Of a stretch of DNA of 33,860 nucleotides, positions 1 through 9,416 are shown piece after piece; position 1 is the stretch's first letter, and each line of letters starts with the position of its first letter. The notes under the pieces are model-generated. The model searched no databases, was not told the DNA's origin, and was given only the letters and a program-made list of their open reading frames with translations. Origin of the DNA: Bacteroidota bacterium. Its GTDB lineage: Bacteria; Bacteroidota; Bacteroidia; Chitinophagales; Chitinophagaceae. The stretch is from positions 1 to 33,860 of the forward strand of contig JAFDXG010000125.1 in NCBI GenBank assembly GCA_018268105.1, read 5' to 3'. A program made the translations under genes and the position numbers.

Positions 1-260
1 GTAAAGGGTAGAATTTTATTTTCATAAAACCGGGATTAGGGTGTTTTACAATGGATATACTTTAATATTTATGTCAAAGCTAATACAGGCAAACCATTAC
101 TATTTATACATTCGATTATCTGGCATTTTTTTTCGGTAAGCGAATATTGATTGATTATCATAGATCAATTCGGCATAAGAGTATTCCACTATATATACAT
201 TAGTATAACGTTATAATTTTAACTGAAGTATTTTTATGACCAAATAGGTTGATCATTAAT

Positions 261-290
261 AAAAAATCCCGGCATTTTTATGCCGGGATT
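261..290 (-). terminator. Rho-independent terminator of the atp operon
   Basis: A perfect 11-bp stem (AATCCCGGCAT, 265-275, with its complement at 280-290) closes a 4-nt loop. Read on the minus strand it is followed by a run of Ts (261-266). It lies about 30 bp behind the atpA stop codon. The remaining DNA from 1 to 260 is AT-rich and shows no convincing gene. Confidence 0.9.
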
Positions 291-318
291 ACTAAAAACA
301 AAAAATATTTAGGTGTAA

Positions 319-1896
319 TTATTTATACCTGCTCATTATTCCCTGTGCAAGCTCAGTCATCTTTTTAATTCCTTCTTCAGGAAGATTTCCCTGCTTAAAT
401 TCTGCAAGCACTTCAGGTAGCTTATTTTCCATTTCAACCAGGAAGATTTCTTCAAACTCCTTCACTTTATTTACAGGTACATTTTTAAGAAGTCCCTGTG
501 TACCCAGGTAAATGATGGCCACCTGTTTTTCAACAGAGAAAGGAGAATATTGGGGTTGTTTTAATATTTCCACATTACGTGCTCCTTTGTCAATAACTGA
601 TTTCGTAGCAGCATCAAGGTCACCGCCGAACTTAGAAAATGCTTCCAGCTCACGATAAAGCGCCTGGTCAAGTTTAAGTGTACCGGCAACTTTCTTCATG
701 GATTTGATTTGTGCATTACCACCCACACGGCTAACCGAAATACCTACGTTGATCGCAGGGCGAATACCAGAGTTGAAAAGGTTGGACTCCAGGAATATCT
801 GCCCGTCTGTAATGGAAATTACATTGGTGGGGATATATGCGGAAACGTCACCAGCCTGTGTTTCAATAATAGGTAATGCTGTTAATGAGCCGCCGCCTTT
901 TACCAGGTGCTTAATACTATCCGGAACATCATTCATTTTTTTAGCCACCGCATCATCACTGATTACTTTAGCCGCACGTTCCAGCAAACGGCTGTGAAGA
1001 TAGAACACATCACCAGGATATGCTTCACGACCCGGAGGACGACGAAGCAACAATGATACCTCACGATAGGCAACAGCCTGTTTACTCAGATCGTCGTAAA
1101 TGATAAGTGCAGGACGTCCGGTATCGCGAAAATACTCTCCAATAGCAGCCCCTGCATAAGGAGCAAAGAACTGCTGAGGTGCAGGGTCTGAGGCTGAAGC
1201 GGCAACAATAACAGTGTATTCCATTGCACCGTTATCTTCCAGTGTTTTCATTACGTTGGCAATTGTAGATGCCTTTTGCCCGCAAGCCACATATATACAA
1301 TAAACAGGTTTACCGGCTTTATAAAATTCGCGCTGATTGATAATAGTATCAATTGCAATAGCAGTTTTACCCGTCTGGCGATCACCGATGATCAGTTCAC
1401 GCTGACCGCGACCGATGGGGATCATTGCATCCACTGCTTTGATACCGGTTTGTAAGGGTTCTTTTACCGGTTCACGATATATAACACCCGGAGCTTTGCG
1501 CTCCAGTGGCATTTCAAACAAATCCCCGGAGATCGGTCCTTTACCATCTATCGATTCACCCAATACATTGATTACACGACCAACCAGTCCTTCTCCAACT
1601 TTCAGAGAAGCAATACTACCGGTTCTTTTAACCCTGTTGCCTTCTTTAATCTCGTTTGATTCACCCATCAATACCACCCCTACATTATCTTCTTCAAGGT
1701 TGAGGGCAACTGCTTTTACACCATTTTCAAATTCAACCAATTCACCGGCACGTACATTATTTAAACCATAAATACGTGCAATACCATCACCTACCTGTAG
1801 AACAGTACCTACTTCTTCCAGATCGGCGCCTGCATTAAAATTGCTCAACTGCTGGCGCAGTATCGCACTTATTTCGTCGGGCTTAATTTCTGCCAT
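319..1896 (-). CDS. atpA: F1F0 ATP synthase subunit alpha
   Basis: This is the non-catalytic nucleotide-binding subunit of the F1 headpiece, alternating with beta in the alpha3beta3 ring on the cytoplasmic side. The 525-residue product has the usual family length. The N-terminal beta-barrel covers about residues 25-95. Walker A is GDRQTGKT at 171-178. The Walker B strand (ALIIYDD) is at 263-269. The arginine finger that reaches into the beta active site lies in VSRVGG, R390. The start [10 protein letters not shown] fits the family. It is the last gene of the minus-strand cluster, 69 nt behind atpH, and is followed by a strong terminator. The gamma subunit gene, which commonly follows alpha, is therefore not co-transcribed here. 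Identification is secure. Confidence 0.98.
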   Translation of the reverse strand: MAEIKPDEISAILRQQLSNFNAGADLEEVGTVLQVGDGIARIYGLNNVRAGELVEFENGVKAVALNLEEDNVGVVLMGESNEIKEGNRVKRTGSIASLKVGEGLVGRVINVLGESIDGKGPISGDLFEMPLERKAPGVIYREPVKEPLQTGIKAVDAMIPIGRGQRELIIGDRQTGKTAIAIDTIINQREFYKAGKPVYCIYVACGQKASTIANVMKTLEDNGAMEYTVIVAASASDPAPQQFFAPYAGAAIGEYFRDTGRPALIIYDDLSKQAVAYREVSLLLRRPPGREAYPGDVFYLHSRLLERAAKVISDDAVAKKMNDVPDSIKHLVKGGGSLTALPIIETQAGDVSAYIPTNVISITDGQIFLESNLFNSGIRPAINVGISVSRVGGNAQIKSMKKVAGTLKLDQALYRELEAFSKFGGDLDAATKSVIDKGARNVEILKQPQYSPFSVEKQVAIIYLGTQGLLKNVPVNKVKEFEEIFLVEMENKLPEVLAEFKQGNLPEEGIKKMTELAQGIMSRYK

Positions 1897-1965
1897 ATCG
1901 CTTAGTTTATTTTGTTTTTTATTAAATTAAATTTATTCCATCTATATGTAATAGAAATAAAATAT

Positions 1966-2529
1966 TTACCTGATATTTCTGATATAAATATTACTCCTAA
2001 ATTGCTTTTGAATATCTTTTAAATCTCTTAATATACTCGCATCAACCAGTTTATTATCAAATTCTAATACAAACCCTCCAATCAGTTCATCTTTCACCAC
2101 TGTTTCAAGTTCTATAGTAGGCAGAGCGGTATCTGTTTTTACTTTTTGTTCAATCGCAGCTCTCAGCGAATCGCTGATAGGGTGAGCCGTAGTCAAAGTT
2201 ACCTTATGAATCCCTTTGATGGCATTGTATTGTTCAATATAAGCTGAAATGATTTCCGGCAATATACTCTCACGGCCTTTTTGTACAATTAGTTTATTAA
2301 AAGCAGAAGTAAGTGCAGATACCTTACCGGATGTTATCGCGGAAAGTATAGCATTCTTTTTATCTGCAACAATAATAGGGCTGCGCATTAATGTAACAAA
2401 TTCCCGGCTTTGTTTGCAAACCGCCTGAAGGTAAAGCATATCTTTATATACACTATCAAGGCTTTTTTGCTCCGTTGCCAGGTCAATCAGGCTTTTAGCA
2501 TATCTTCCGGCTAAACGAGGTTGAAGCAT
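1966..2529 (-). CDS. atpH: F1F0 ATP synthase subunit delta (OSCP)
   Basis: Delta/OSCP sits on top of the F1 head and ties it to the peripheral stalk formed by subunit b. The 187-residue length is normal. The N-terminal helical bundle begins LAGRYAKSLIDLATEQ, and the typical C-terminal segment LIGGFVLEFDNKLVDASI (around 149-166) is present. The start codon shares one base with the atpF stop codon (the minus strand reads TAATG at 2531-2527), so the two genes are probably translationally coupled. That makes sense because delta and b are neighbours in the stalk. Position between atpF and atpA supports the call. Confidence 0.96.
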   Translation of the reverse strand: MLQPRLAGRYAKSLIDLATEQKSLDSVYKDMLYLQAVCKQSREFVTLMRSPIIVADKKNAILSAITSGKVSALTSAFNKLIVQKGRESILPEIISAYIEQYNAIKGIHKVTLTTAHPISDSLRAAIEQKVKTDTALPTIELETVVKDELIGGFVLEFDNKLVDASILRDLKDIQKQFRSNIYIRNIR

Positions 2530-3038
2530 TAGTTCAATTTTATTTCGTTCGTCAATTCTTTGATATAAGTTTCCTGGGCAGATTTATTGCCCAATTCACG
2601 GCGCAATACTTTTTCAGATACTTCTATAACAAGATTTCCCACCTGGTTTTTAAGATCTACAATTGCAGCCATTTTCTGATTCTCAATAGCTTGTTGTGTT
2701 TCAGCCATTATTTTTGCTGCTTCAGCTTTTGCCTGTTCCTTAGCATCACTGATCATTTTATCTTTAATATCTTTTGCCTCTTTAAGAATAACTGCCCGTT
2801 CTTCTCGTGCCTGTACCAGCAGTTTTTCATTATCGCTTTGCAATTGTGCCATTTCTGCTTTTACTTTTTCGGCAGTAGCAATGGCATCATTTATTCCTTT
2901 CTCTCTTTCGTGAATAGCTTTCATAATAGGTTTCCATGCAAACTTCCCTAAAATGAAAAGAAGGATAAAAAAAGCAATGGCTGACCAAATCATTAATCCC
3001 GGATCGGGGAGTACCAAAGGATTTACTTCCAGTAGCAT
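2529..3038 (-). CDS. atpF: F1F0 ATP synthase subunit b
   Basis: Subunit b forms the peripheral stalk that stops F1 from rotating with the central shaft. The 169-residue product has one N-terminal membrane span (about 14-33, MIWSAIAFFILLFILGKFAW), followed by a long charged helix rich in A, K, E and Q (about 40-150) that would form the coiled-coil stalk. The C-terminal part (SEKVLRRELGNK) matches the delta-binding region of the family. The gene ends in a one-base overlap with atpH. The 90-nt gap to atpE upstream contains a strong hairpin that may lower transcription of atpF, atpH and atpA relative to atpE. Confidence 0.96.
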   Translation of the reverse strand: MLLEVNPLVLPDPGLMIWSAIAFFILLFILGKFAWKPIMKAIHEREKGINDAIATAEKVKAEMAQLQSDNEKLLVQAREERAVILKEAKDIKDKMISDAKEQAKAEAAKIMAETQQAIENQKMAAIVDLKNQVGNLVIEVSEKVLRRELGNKSAQETYIKELTNEIKLN

Positions 3039-3075
3039 AATTATTATATTAAGTTAATGAGGCGATAATGCGTTT

Positions 3076-3115
3076 AAAAAGTACAGGCTTATTGCCCTGT
3101 GCGCAAAGCCTGTAC
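3076..3115 (-). terminator. Terminator-like hairpin between atpE and atpF
   Basis: Read on the minus strand, a perfect 10-bp stem (GTACAGGCTT / AAGCCTGTAC, 3081-3090 and 3106-3115) encloses a 15-nt loop that can extend the pairing (TGC/GCA). Five Ts follow directly (3076-3080). It starts 13 nt behind the atpE stop. Its location inside the operon suggests a partial terminator or an mRNA-stabilising 3' end rather than a full stop, since atpF, atpH and atpA follow without an obvious own promoter. The structure is visible in the sequence. The regulatory role is inferred. Confidence 0.7.
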
Positions 3116-3128
3116 AAACTTGTAAAGG

Positions 3129-3359
<231 letters not shown>

Positions 3360-3386
3360 TTATATTTAAAAGTGAATAAATACAAT

Positions 3387-4493
3387 TTATAATACCAGAT
3401 CTTCTTCGTGATTTTCTTCCAATGCCATACCAAAATATAATGCCGACAACATTGCAAAAATGAATGCCTGTATAAAACCTACCAAAAGCTCAATCAGACT
3501 AATAAAAACTGAAAATGGCACTGCCAGTGCTGATGCGGATAACGACTCCAGGATGAAGATCATACCTATCAGGCTCAATGCCAGGATATGCCCTGCCGTC
3601 ATATTGGCAAACAATCGGATAGTAAGTGATACAGGTTTTATGATTGCACCAATTACCTCTATTGGAATCAGGAAGATCTTCATAGGTACCGGTAATCCGG
3701 GCATCCAGAAAATATGCTGCCAGTAATGTTTTTTACCATTCACGGTAGTTATCACGAATGTGAACAATGCTAAAGTAAGCGTAAAAGCTATATTACCACT
3801 CACATTGGCTCCACCCGGAAAGAAGGGAACCATACCTAACAGATTGTTTATCCAGATAAAGAAAAAGATCGTTAAGAGATAAGGCATAAACCGCTCATAT
3901 TTTTCTCCTAACAGTGGTCTTGCTACTTCATCTCTTACAAAGAGAATAACAGGCTCAATAAACGATTGAAAACCTTTAGGTGCAGAAGTAACCCCGGTTT
4001 TCTTATAGGCTTTGGCCACGTTAAGGAATAATATCAATAGCAATACCACAGTTAACAGCATAGAAGCAACATTCTTGGTAATGGAAATATCCAATATTTT
4101 ACCTGTTGCTTCCTCATTTATAGTTCCGTCTGCATTTACAACTTTTATTTTGCCTTCAAATGTTTTGTAAGGGTAGTTGCCATTATACACCGCCGGCTCA
4201 TGATGTTCGTTAACCAACCTGGCCCCGGAAAAAAACTCAAAACCTTTGTCGGTTTTTAAAATCACAGGAAGGGGAATAGATACATGACCCCAAAGGTGCC
4301 AGCTATGATCATCCCTGATATGTTCAAGAATTGTAGTAGCAATGTCAAATTTTTCTTCTTTCTCATGACCAGGTGCAACAGATACTGTGACATCATGATG
4401 AGGTGTTTCCTGGGCAAATATTGAATTACAAAAAAAAGATATATATAGGCTAAAAGCTACTGCCAATAAGGGTTTACTGTGTTTTAAAGACAT
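3387..4493 (-). CDS. atpB: F1F0 ATP synthase subunit a, extended N-terminus
   Basis: Subunit a is the stator that passes ions to and from the c ring. The essential arginine is R293 in the conserved segment SLTIRLFANMTAGH. At 368 residues the protein is about 100 longer than the E. coli subunit because it starts with a signal peptide (about 1-27, ending NSIFAQ) and a His/Glu-rich exported stretch (30-140) before the first membrane span. As far as I recall, such extensions are usual in Bacteroidota. Five or more membrane spans follow. It is the first gene of the minus-strand operon, with a good promoter 20 nt upstream of the ATG. No atpI-like gene precedes it in the 217-bp divergent gap. Confidence 0.96.
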   Translation of the reverse strand: MSLKHSKPLLAVAFSLYISFFCNSIFAQETPHHDVTVSVAPGHEKEEKFDIATTILEHIRDDHSWHLWGHVSIPLPVILKTDKGFEFFSGARLVNEHHEPAVYNGNYPYKTFEGKIKVVNADGTINEEATGKILDISITKNVASMLLTVVLLLILFLNVAKAYKKTGVTSAPKGFQSFIEPVILFVRDEVARPLLGEKYERFMPYLLTIFFFIWINNLLGMVPFFPGGANVSGNIAFTLTLALFTFVITTVNGKKHYWQHIFWMPGLPVPMKIFLIPIEVIGAIIKPVSLTIRLFANMTAGHILALSLIGMIFILESLSASALAVPFSVFISLIELLVGFIQAFIFAMLSALYFGMALEENHEEDLVL

Positions 4494-4513
4494 TGCTCTT
4501 TTGAAATTTGCGG

Positions 4514-4546
4514 CAAAGATAGGAGTTCAAGGGGAGAAATGAGCAA
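4514..4546 (-). promoter_or_regulatory. Promoter of the atp operon
   Basis: On the minus strand TATCTTTG (4521-4514) is an exact match to the Bacteroidota -7 box TAnnTTTG. A TTG (4546-4544) lies 22 nt upstream as the -33 element. This puts the transcript start around 4508-4510 and leaves a short leader of about 15 nt before the atpB ATG at 4493. The match is visible; use in vivo is inferred. Confidence 0.65.
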
Positions 4547-4743
4547 TATGAAGAATATGAAATCAGGAAAATTCTGCATTGTTTATTCACATGTAGCCTG
4601 ATGGTTAAAAAAGCAATTCAAATGTACCCTTCGGTCTTGCTAAAATAGTTCAAGTACACCGTTTCCTAAAACTGATCTCCACAACATATTATACCCGTTT
4701 TACCCACAGCATGCTTTATATTCGTGGGACAATTCTTAAGCGT

Positions 4744-7047
4744 ATGAATAAATATATTGCCCTCTTTTGTGCCCTCATAATCTACTCAGGAATCAATGCT
4801 CAAATGGTGGAAAAAGTAACGGATCCAGTTGACTGGGTTAACACATTAATGGGTACGGATTCAAAACCAAGTCTCTCCAATGGTAATACCTATCCGGCAG
4901 TTGCACTACCCTGGGGTATGAATATGTGGACACCCCAAACCGGTAAGATGGGCGACGGATGGCAATATCAATATGCTGCAGATAAAATAAGGGGCTTCAA
5001 ACAAACTCATCAGCCTTCACCCTGGATGAATGATTACGGGCAATTCAGTATCATGCCTATAACAGGTAAACTTCGCATAACCGAAAACGATAGAGCAAGC
5101 TGGTTTGGTCATAAGTCCGAAACTGCCAAACCTTATTACTACAGTGTTTATCTTGCCGATCACGATATTACAACTGAAATAACCCCAACAGAAAGAGCAG
5201 CGGTTTTCCGTTTCACATTTCCAAAGACGGATGATGCATATATTATATTAGATGCTTTTGACAAAGGCTCCTATGTAAAAGTCGTTCCTTCTGAACGAAA
5301 GATTATTGGGTATTCCACAAAAAACAGTGGTGGCGTTCCGGATAATTTTAAGAACTATTTTGTTATTGTTTTTGATAAGCCCTTTGCCAATGCGGGTACT
5401 TTTAGCGGCGACAGCCTTGACCTCACAAAACTAGAAATGCAGTCACAACATGCCGGTGCAGTAGTCGGTTTTAAAATTTTCCGGCGGGGCGAACAGGTTC
5501 ATGCACGAATTGCTTCATCATTCATCAGTCCTGAACAGGCGGAAATAAATCTAAAAGAACTGGATAACGACAGTTTTGAAGTAATAAAGAGAAAAGCCAG
5601 AGATAAATGGAATGAAGCACTGGGACGGATTGCCATAGAAGGGGGTACTATTGACCAGGTACGGACCTTTTATTCCGCATTATATCGTATGGTTTTCTTC
5701 CCCAACAAATTGTATGAGAAGAATGCTTCTGGTGAAATTGTACATTATAGTCCGCATAATGGCAGGGTGCTACCGGGTTATATGTATGGGGGTACAGGTT
5801 TTTGGGATACATTTCGCGCCCTCTATCCTTTTCTCAATCTCATGTTTCCTTCTATTAACACGGAAATGCAGGAAGGTTTAATAAATGCTTATAAAGAAAG
5901 TGGTTTTCTTCCGGAATGGAGCAGCCCGGGTGCAAGGCCGGTTATGATAGGCAACAACTCGGCTTCAATTGTTGCAGACGCTTATATTAAAGGGTTAAAG
6001 AATTATGATATCAATACGCTGTATGAAGCCTTATTGCATGGCGCCAACACAGAGGGGCCAAATGGAACCGGAAGAAGAGGTGTAGAATACTACAACAAAC
6101 TGGGGTATGTTCCTTATAATGCAAAGATCAATGAAAATGCTGCAAGGACATTGGAATATGCTTATGACGACTTCACCATTTATCAGTTAGGTAAAGCACT
6201 TCATCGCCCAAAAGAAGAGCTGCAATTATATGCCAGGCGCTCACAGAATTATAAAAATATTTTTGATAAGGAAACAAACCTGATGCGCGGAAAAAATGAG
6301 GACGGGAGTTTTGCAACACCTTTTAATCCACTAAAATGGGGAGACGCATTTACCGAAGGTAATAGCTGGCACTATACCTGGAGTGTGTTTCACGATATTA
6401 AAGGCTTATCAGATTTAATGGGCGGTAAAGAATTGTTTATAAAAATGCTGGACTCAGTTTTTGTATTGCCACCGCTGTTTGATGATAGTTATTATGGTTT
6501 TGTCATTCACGAAATAAGAGAAATGCAGATTGCCGATATGGGTCAATACGCACATGGCAATCAGCCTATACAACACATGGCTTATTTGTATAACTATGCC
6601 GGCCAGCCCTGGAAAACACAATATTGGGTGAGAGAAATAATGAACCGCATGTATAAGCCTACCCCTGATGGGTATTGTGGTGACGAAGACAATGGGCAAA
6701 CGTCAGCGTGGTATGTATTTTCTGCGCTGGGTTTCTACCCGGTTTGCCCGGCAACGGATCAATATGTGATTGGGGCGCCGCTGTTTAAAAAAGCAACTCT
6801 AAAATTCGAAAATGGAAAACAATTCGTAATAAATACTCCAGCTAACAGCGAACAGACAATATATATACAATCAGTAAAATTAAATGCAGCGAACTACGAT
6901 AAAAACTGGATCGGACATTTTGATATATTAAAAGGTGGCAGCCTTGATATCATAATGGGTGTGAAACCCAACACCCGACGCGGAACAGAGGAATCTGCCT
7001 TTCCCTATTCATTTTCATCAAGTGCAGATGCAACAATTTTAAAATAA
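4744..7047 (+). CDS. GH92 family alpha-mannosidase, secreted
   Basis: Family GH92 enzymes are calcium-dependent, inverting exo-alpha-mannosidases that trim mannose from glycoprotein glycans and mannans. I chose the ATG at 4744 because it gives a clean signal peptide (MNKYIALFCALIIYSGINA, cut before Q). An in-frame ATG at 4711 would add 11 residues ahead of it. The mature protein has the N-terminal beta-sandwich and the (alpha/alpha)6 catalytic domain. Numbering from 4744, I see FTEGNSWHY with the probable acid E538, an IHE pair (H589, E590), AHGNQP (604-609) and GDEDNGQTSAWYVFSALGF with D647 and D649 as the base region. By spacing, the His-Glu pair aligns with the one linked to alpha-1,2 specificity in Bacteroides enzymes. 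No SusC/SusD genes are adjacent. Probably co-regulated with the following gene. Confidence 0.95.
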   Translation: MNKYIALFCALIIYSGINAQMVEKVTDPVDWVNTLMGTDSKPSLSNGNTYPAVALPWGMNMWTPQTGKMGDGWQYQYAADKIRGFKQTHQPSPWMNDYGQFSIMPITGKLRITENDRASWFGHKSETAKPYYYSVYLADHDITTEITPTERAAVFRFTFPKTDDAYIILDAFDKGSYVKVVPSERKIIGYSTKNSGGVPDNFKNYFVIVFDKPFANAGTFSGDSLDLTKLEMQSQHAGAVVGFKIFRRGEQVHARIASSFISPEQAEINLKELDNDSFEVIKRKARDKWNEALGRIAIEGGTIDQVRTFYSALYRMVFFPNKLYEKNASGEIVHYSPHNGRVLPGYMYGGTGFWDTFRALYPFLNLMFPSINTEMQEGLINAYKESGFLPEWSSPGARPVMIGNNSASIVADAYIKGLKNYDINTLYEALLHGANTEGPNGTGRRGVEYYNKLGYVPYNAKINENAARTLEYAYDDFTIYQLGKALHRPKEELQLYARRSQNYKNIFDKETNLMRGKNEDGSFATPFNPLKWGDAFTEGNSWHYTWSVFHDIKGLSDLMGGKELFIKMLDSVFVLPPLFDDSYYGFVIHEIREMQIADMGQYAHGNQPIQHMAYLYNYAGQPWKTQYWVREIMNRMYKPTPDGYCGDEDNGQTSAWYVFSALGFYPVCPATDQYVIGAPLFKKATLKFENGKQFVINTPANSEQTIYIQSVKLNAANYDKNWIGHFDILKGGSLDIIMGVKPNTRRGTEESAFPYSFSSSADATILK

Positions 7048-7123
7048 TAAAAACAGTATTAATTATCTATTCACATCTCATTTAAAGAGATATCGTTACC
7101 TTAATGCAAAATTTTACAGAACG

Positions 7124-8569
7124 ATGAGCCAAAAATTCAAATCAAAGTCGAACAATTCACGCAGGAAGTTTATACAAAATACTTCCCTCGCTGCCGCCGG
7201 GTACTTCATAGTACCACGCCATGTATTGGGCAAAGGATATGTTGCCCCAAGTGATAAATTAAATATTGCCGGAATTGGCGCCGGTGGGAAAGGTGCAAGC
7301 GACCTGCACGAATTTTCCAAAAGCCCCAATGTAAACATCGTTGCCATGGCTGATGTGGACGACCGCCAGGCAGTGAAATCACGTGAGCGTTTTCCTAAAG
7401 CTAAATATTATAAAGATTTCAGGGAAATGCTGTCCAAAGAAAAAAATAATATTGATGCATGTTCCATCTCTACTCCCGATCATACTCATGCGGTAGCCAC
7501 TATGGCTGCAATGCAACTGGGCAAACATGTATATACTCAAAAACCGCTGACTCATGATATTTGGGAAGCACGTATGCTTACACAGGCAGCTAAAAAATAT
7601 AAAGTAGTTACGCAAATGGGAAACCAGGGAGGTTCCGGTGATGGCGTAAGAAGAATGAAAGAATTATACGATGCCGGACTGATAGGCGATGTTTACAAGG
7701 TGGAATCATGGACAAATCGCCCGGTATGGCCTCAGGGTATCGCCTCTCCTACCGGCAAATTTAATATCCCTAAAGAACTGGACTGGAATCTTTGGTTGGG
7801 CACAGCTCCAATGATGGATTATAATCCCGGATACCTGCCGTTTAACTGGAGGGGCTGGTGGCGTTTTGGTACCGGTGCACTGGGTGATATGGCCTGTCAT
7901 ATTATGGATCCCATTTACCGGATATTACCTATAGATTTTCCGGAGTCCGTAGAGTGTAGTGTTGCTAATAGCTGGAGCGGATTTTTCCAGGAAACAGATA
8001 ATCCTGAAAGTGCACCTGCAGCTTCAGCGATACACCTGAACTACCCCCGCAAAGATGGCAAGGGTTCAATTAAAGTAAGCTGGTATGATGGTGGTATCAT
8101 GCCGGAGAGACCAGATGAGCTTCAACCAGGTGAAGCATTCGGCAACTGGGATGGTGGTGTATTGTTTATTGGTACCAAAGGAAAATTGCTGGCAGATTGT
8201 TACGGAGAAAATCCGAGATTACTGCCACTTACAAGAGCAGAAGAAGCAAAAGCTGTTCCTGAAACAATAAAACGTGTACCCGAAGGTCACTATTTGCAAT
8301 GGGTAAATGCCTGTATTGCCGGTTATGGTAAGGCTGAGACAAGTTCCAACTTCGATTATGCCGGACCATTTGTTGAAAGTATATTAATTGCCAACCTGGC
8401 TATTCGCAGTCATGGATTGAAAAATCCAAATGCCAAGGGCTGGGAAGATAAATACCTCGGACGCAAGAAACTGTTGTGGGATGCAAAGGATATGAAGATT
8501 ACCAACTTTGATGAAGCCAACCAGTATGTAAAACGCCAGTACCGCGCCCCCTGGAGCCTCAATGTTTAG
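7124..8569 (+). CDS. Tat-exported Gfo/Idh/MocA family oxidoreductase
   Basis: This is an NAD(P)-dependent sugar oxidoreductase or related carbohydrate-active enzyme. The N-terminus has a twin-arginine signal (NSRRKFIQNTSLAAAGYFIV, 11-30), so the protein is likely exported folded with its cofactor. The Rossmann motif GIGAGGKG is at 50-57. The family EKP motif appears as QKP (139-141) in GKHVYTQKPLTHD, keeping the functional lysine. The C-terminal alpha/beta dimerisation domain includes WRGWWRFGTGALGDMACHIMD. At 481 residues it has the size of the secreted Bacteroidota group. It follows the GH92 gene by 76 bp and ends in a strong terminator, which suggests it processes a sugar from the same glycan. 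The substrate cannot be told from sequence. Confidence 0.9.
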   Translation: MSQKFKSKSNNSRRKFIQNTSLAAAGYFIVPRHVLGKGYVAPSDKLNIAGIGAGGKGASDLHEFSKSPNVNIVAMADVDDRQAVKSRERFPKAKYYKDFREMLSKEKNNIDACSISTPDHTHAVATMAAMQLGKHVYTQKPLTHDIWEARMLTQAAKKYKVVTQMGNQGGSGDGVRRMKELYDAGLIGDVYKVESWTNRPVWPQGIASPTGKFNIPKELDWNLWLGTAPMMDYNPGYLPFNWRGWWRFGTGALGDMACHIMDPIYRILPIDFPESVECSVANSWSGFFQETDNPESAPAASAIHLNYPRKDGKGSIKVSWYDGGIMPERPDELQPGEAFGNWDGGVLFIGTKGKLLADCYGENPRLLPLTRAEEAKAVPETIKRVPEGHYLQWVNACIAGYGKAETSSNFDYAGPFVESILIANLAIRSHGLKNPNAKGWEDKYLGRKKLLWDAKDMKITNFDEANQYVKRQYRAPWSLNV

Positions 8570-8588
8570 AATAATACAATGATATCGT

Positions 8589-9392
8589 CTATGAAAGAGG
8601 TGACAGCAAGTCACCTCTTTTTTTATCCTCAACAAACTTATGTGTGGAAATAAACTTTGCTTCTTTCGACAGGTCGCTGATTAATTGATCAATCTTTTTA
8701 AATAAAACATCAGGATTAATCCTTTTTATATATACAGGCAAATCAAACATTTTAATTTGGGCAAATTCCCAGGGGTGAAAATACAGGCAAAGATATCCGT
8801 CATTCTTTAGTGTTTTTAATGCCAGTTTTAAATACAAATGGTAGGGCATATTTTTAAATGCCAGCCAAAATAAGGGTATTCTCAGCTTAGGCGAAACCGA
8901 TACAGGCACCTGCAAAATTCCGTTGTCGTTAAAAATTGTTCTGGGAATATGACGGTTGTCATACCGCCCGGGTATCCAGCATGGATTAATTGATGAATTA
9001 TATACATATCCGGAAATACTAACCTGGGTGGGTTCAACCGCCTTCATTCTCGGCATTCTTAAACCATATACTTTTTTACCTGTAATTTCTTCCAGTTTTA
9101 ATCTTGAATCCAAAAGGTCTTCATTCTTAAAATGAGTATGCGAATAAGTATGTGAAGCTATTTCATGCTGACATGAAAGTTCTCTTATAACTTCCGGAAA
9201 ATTTTCGGCGAAAAAAGCAGTAGTAAATAATGTGGTATGGATACCTTTCTTTTGTAATAACGGTAAAATATTCTTAAGCCCTTCATAGCCGATATCCAAC
9301 TGCCGGTCAATTGAAATTTGCTGTTTATACTCCAATGGCAGATCAAACTCTTCAACGTCAAAACTCAATAAAACAACCGGATCAGTTTTCAT
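8589..9392 (-). CDS. Polysaccharide deacetylase (NodB-type) family protein
   Basis: NodB-type CE4 enzymes remove N- or O-acyl groups from carbohydrates with a bound metal. The 267-residue protein starts almost directly with the catalytic strand VVLLSFDVEEFD (D12) and has the metal motif SHTYSH (H81, H85). A later RMPRM segment fits the third family motif. A C-terminal YLCLYFHPWEF segment carries another histidine of the active site. There is no signal peptide or membrane span, so it should work in the cytoplasm, as ArnD-type deformylases do on lipid-linked sugars. It is the last gene of a minus-strand group, 24 nt behind the GT87-type gene. Its last codons double as a terminator for the opposite strand. 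Confidence 0.85.
   Translation of the reverse strand: MKTDPVVLLSFDVEEFDLPLEYKQQISIDRQLDIGYEGLKNILPLLQKKGIHTTLFTTAFFAENFPEVIRELSCQHEIASHTYSHTHFKNEDLLDSRLKLEEITGKKVYGLRMPRMKAVEPTQVSISGYVYNSSINPCWIPGRYDNRHIPRTIFNDNGILQVPVSVSPKLRIPLFWLAFKNMPYHLYLKLALKTLKNDGYLCLYFHPWEFAQIKMFDLPVYIKRINPDVLFKKIDQLISDLSKEAKFISTHKFVEDKKRGDLLSPLS
8594..8624 (+). terminator. Terminator of the GH92-oxidoreductase unit
   Basis: An 11-bp perfect stem (AAAGAGGTGAC, 8594-8604, with 8610-8620) and a 5-nt loop are followed by a T run to 8624. It acts on the plus strand. It lies inside the last codons of the convergent deacetylase gene, which ends at 8589. Confidence 0.88.
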
Positions 9393-9416
9393 GTTAAAAA
9401 TTTATAAAGACCGATA

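Noticed and set aside
1..25. Start of a minus-strand gene (ATG at 25)
   Set aside because: Only eight codons lie in the window and no promoter match supports it.
698..997. 99-codon frame opposite atpA (and similar frames opposite other genes)
   Set aside because: These are antisense shadows of well-supported genes, with no family signature or promoter.
4711..4743. Earlier in-frame ATG for the GH92 gene
   Set aside because: It puts 11 extra residues before a clean signal peptide that begins at 4744, and a TATATTCG element resembling a -7 box lies between the two ATGs.
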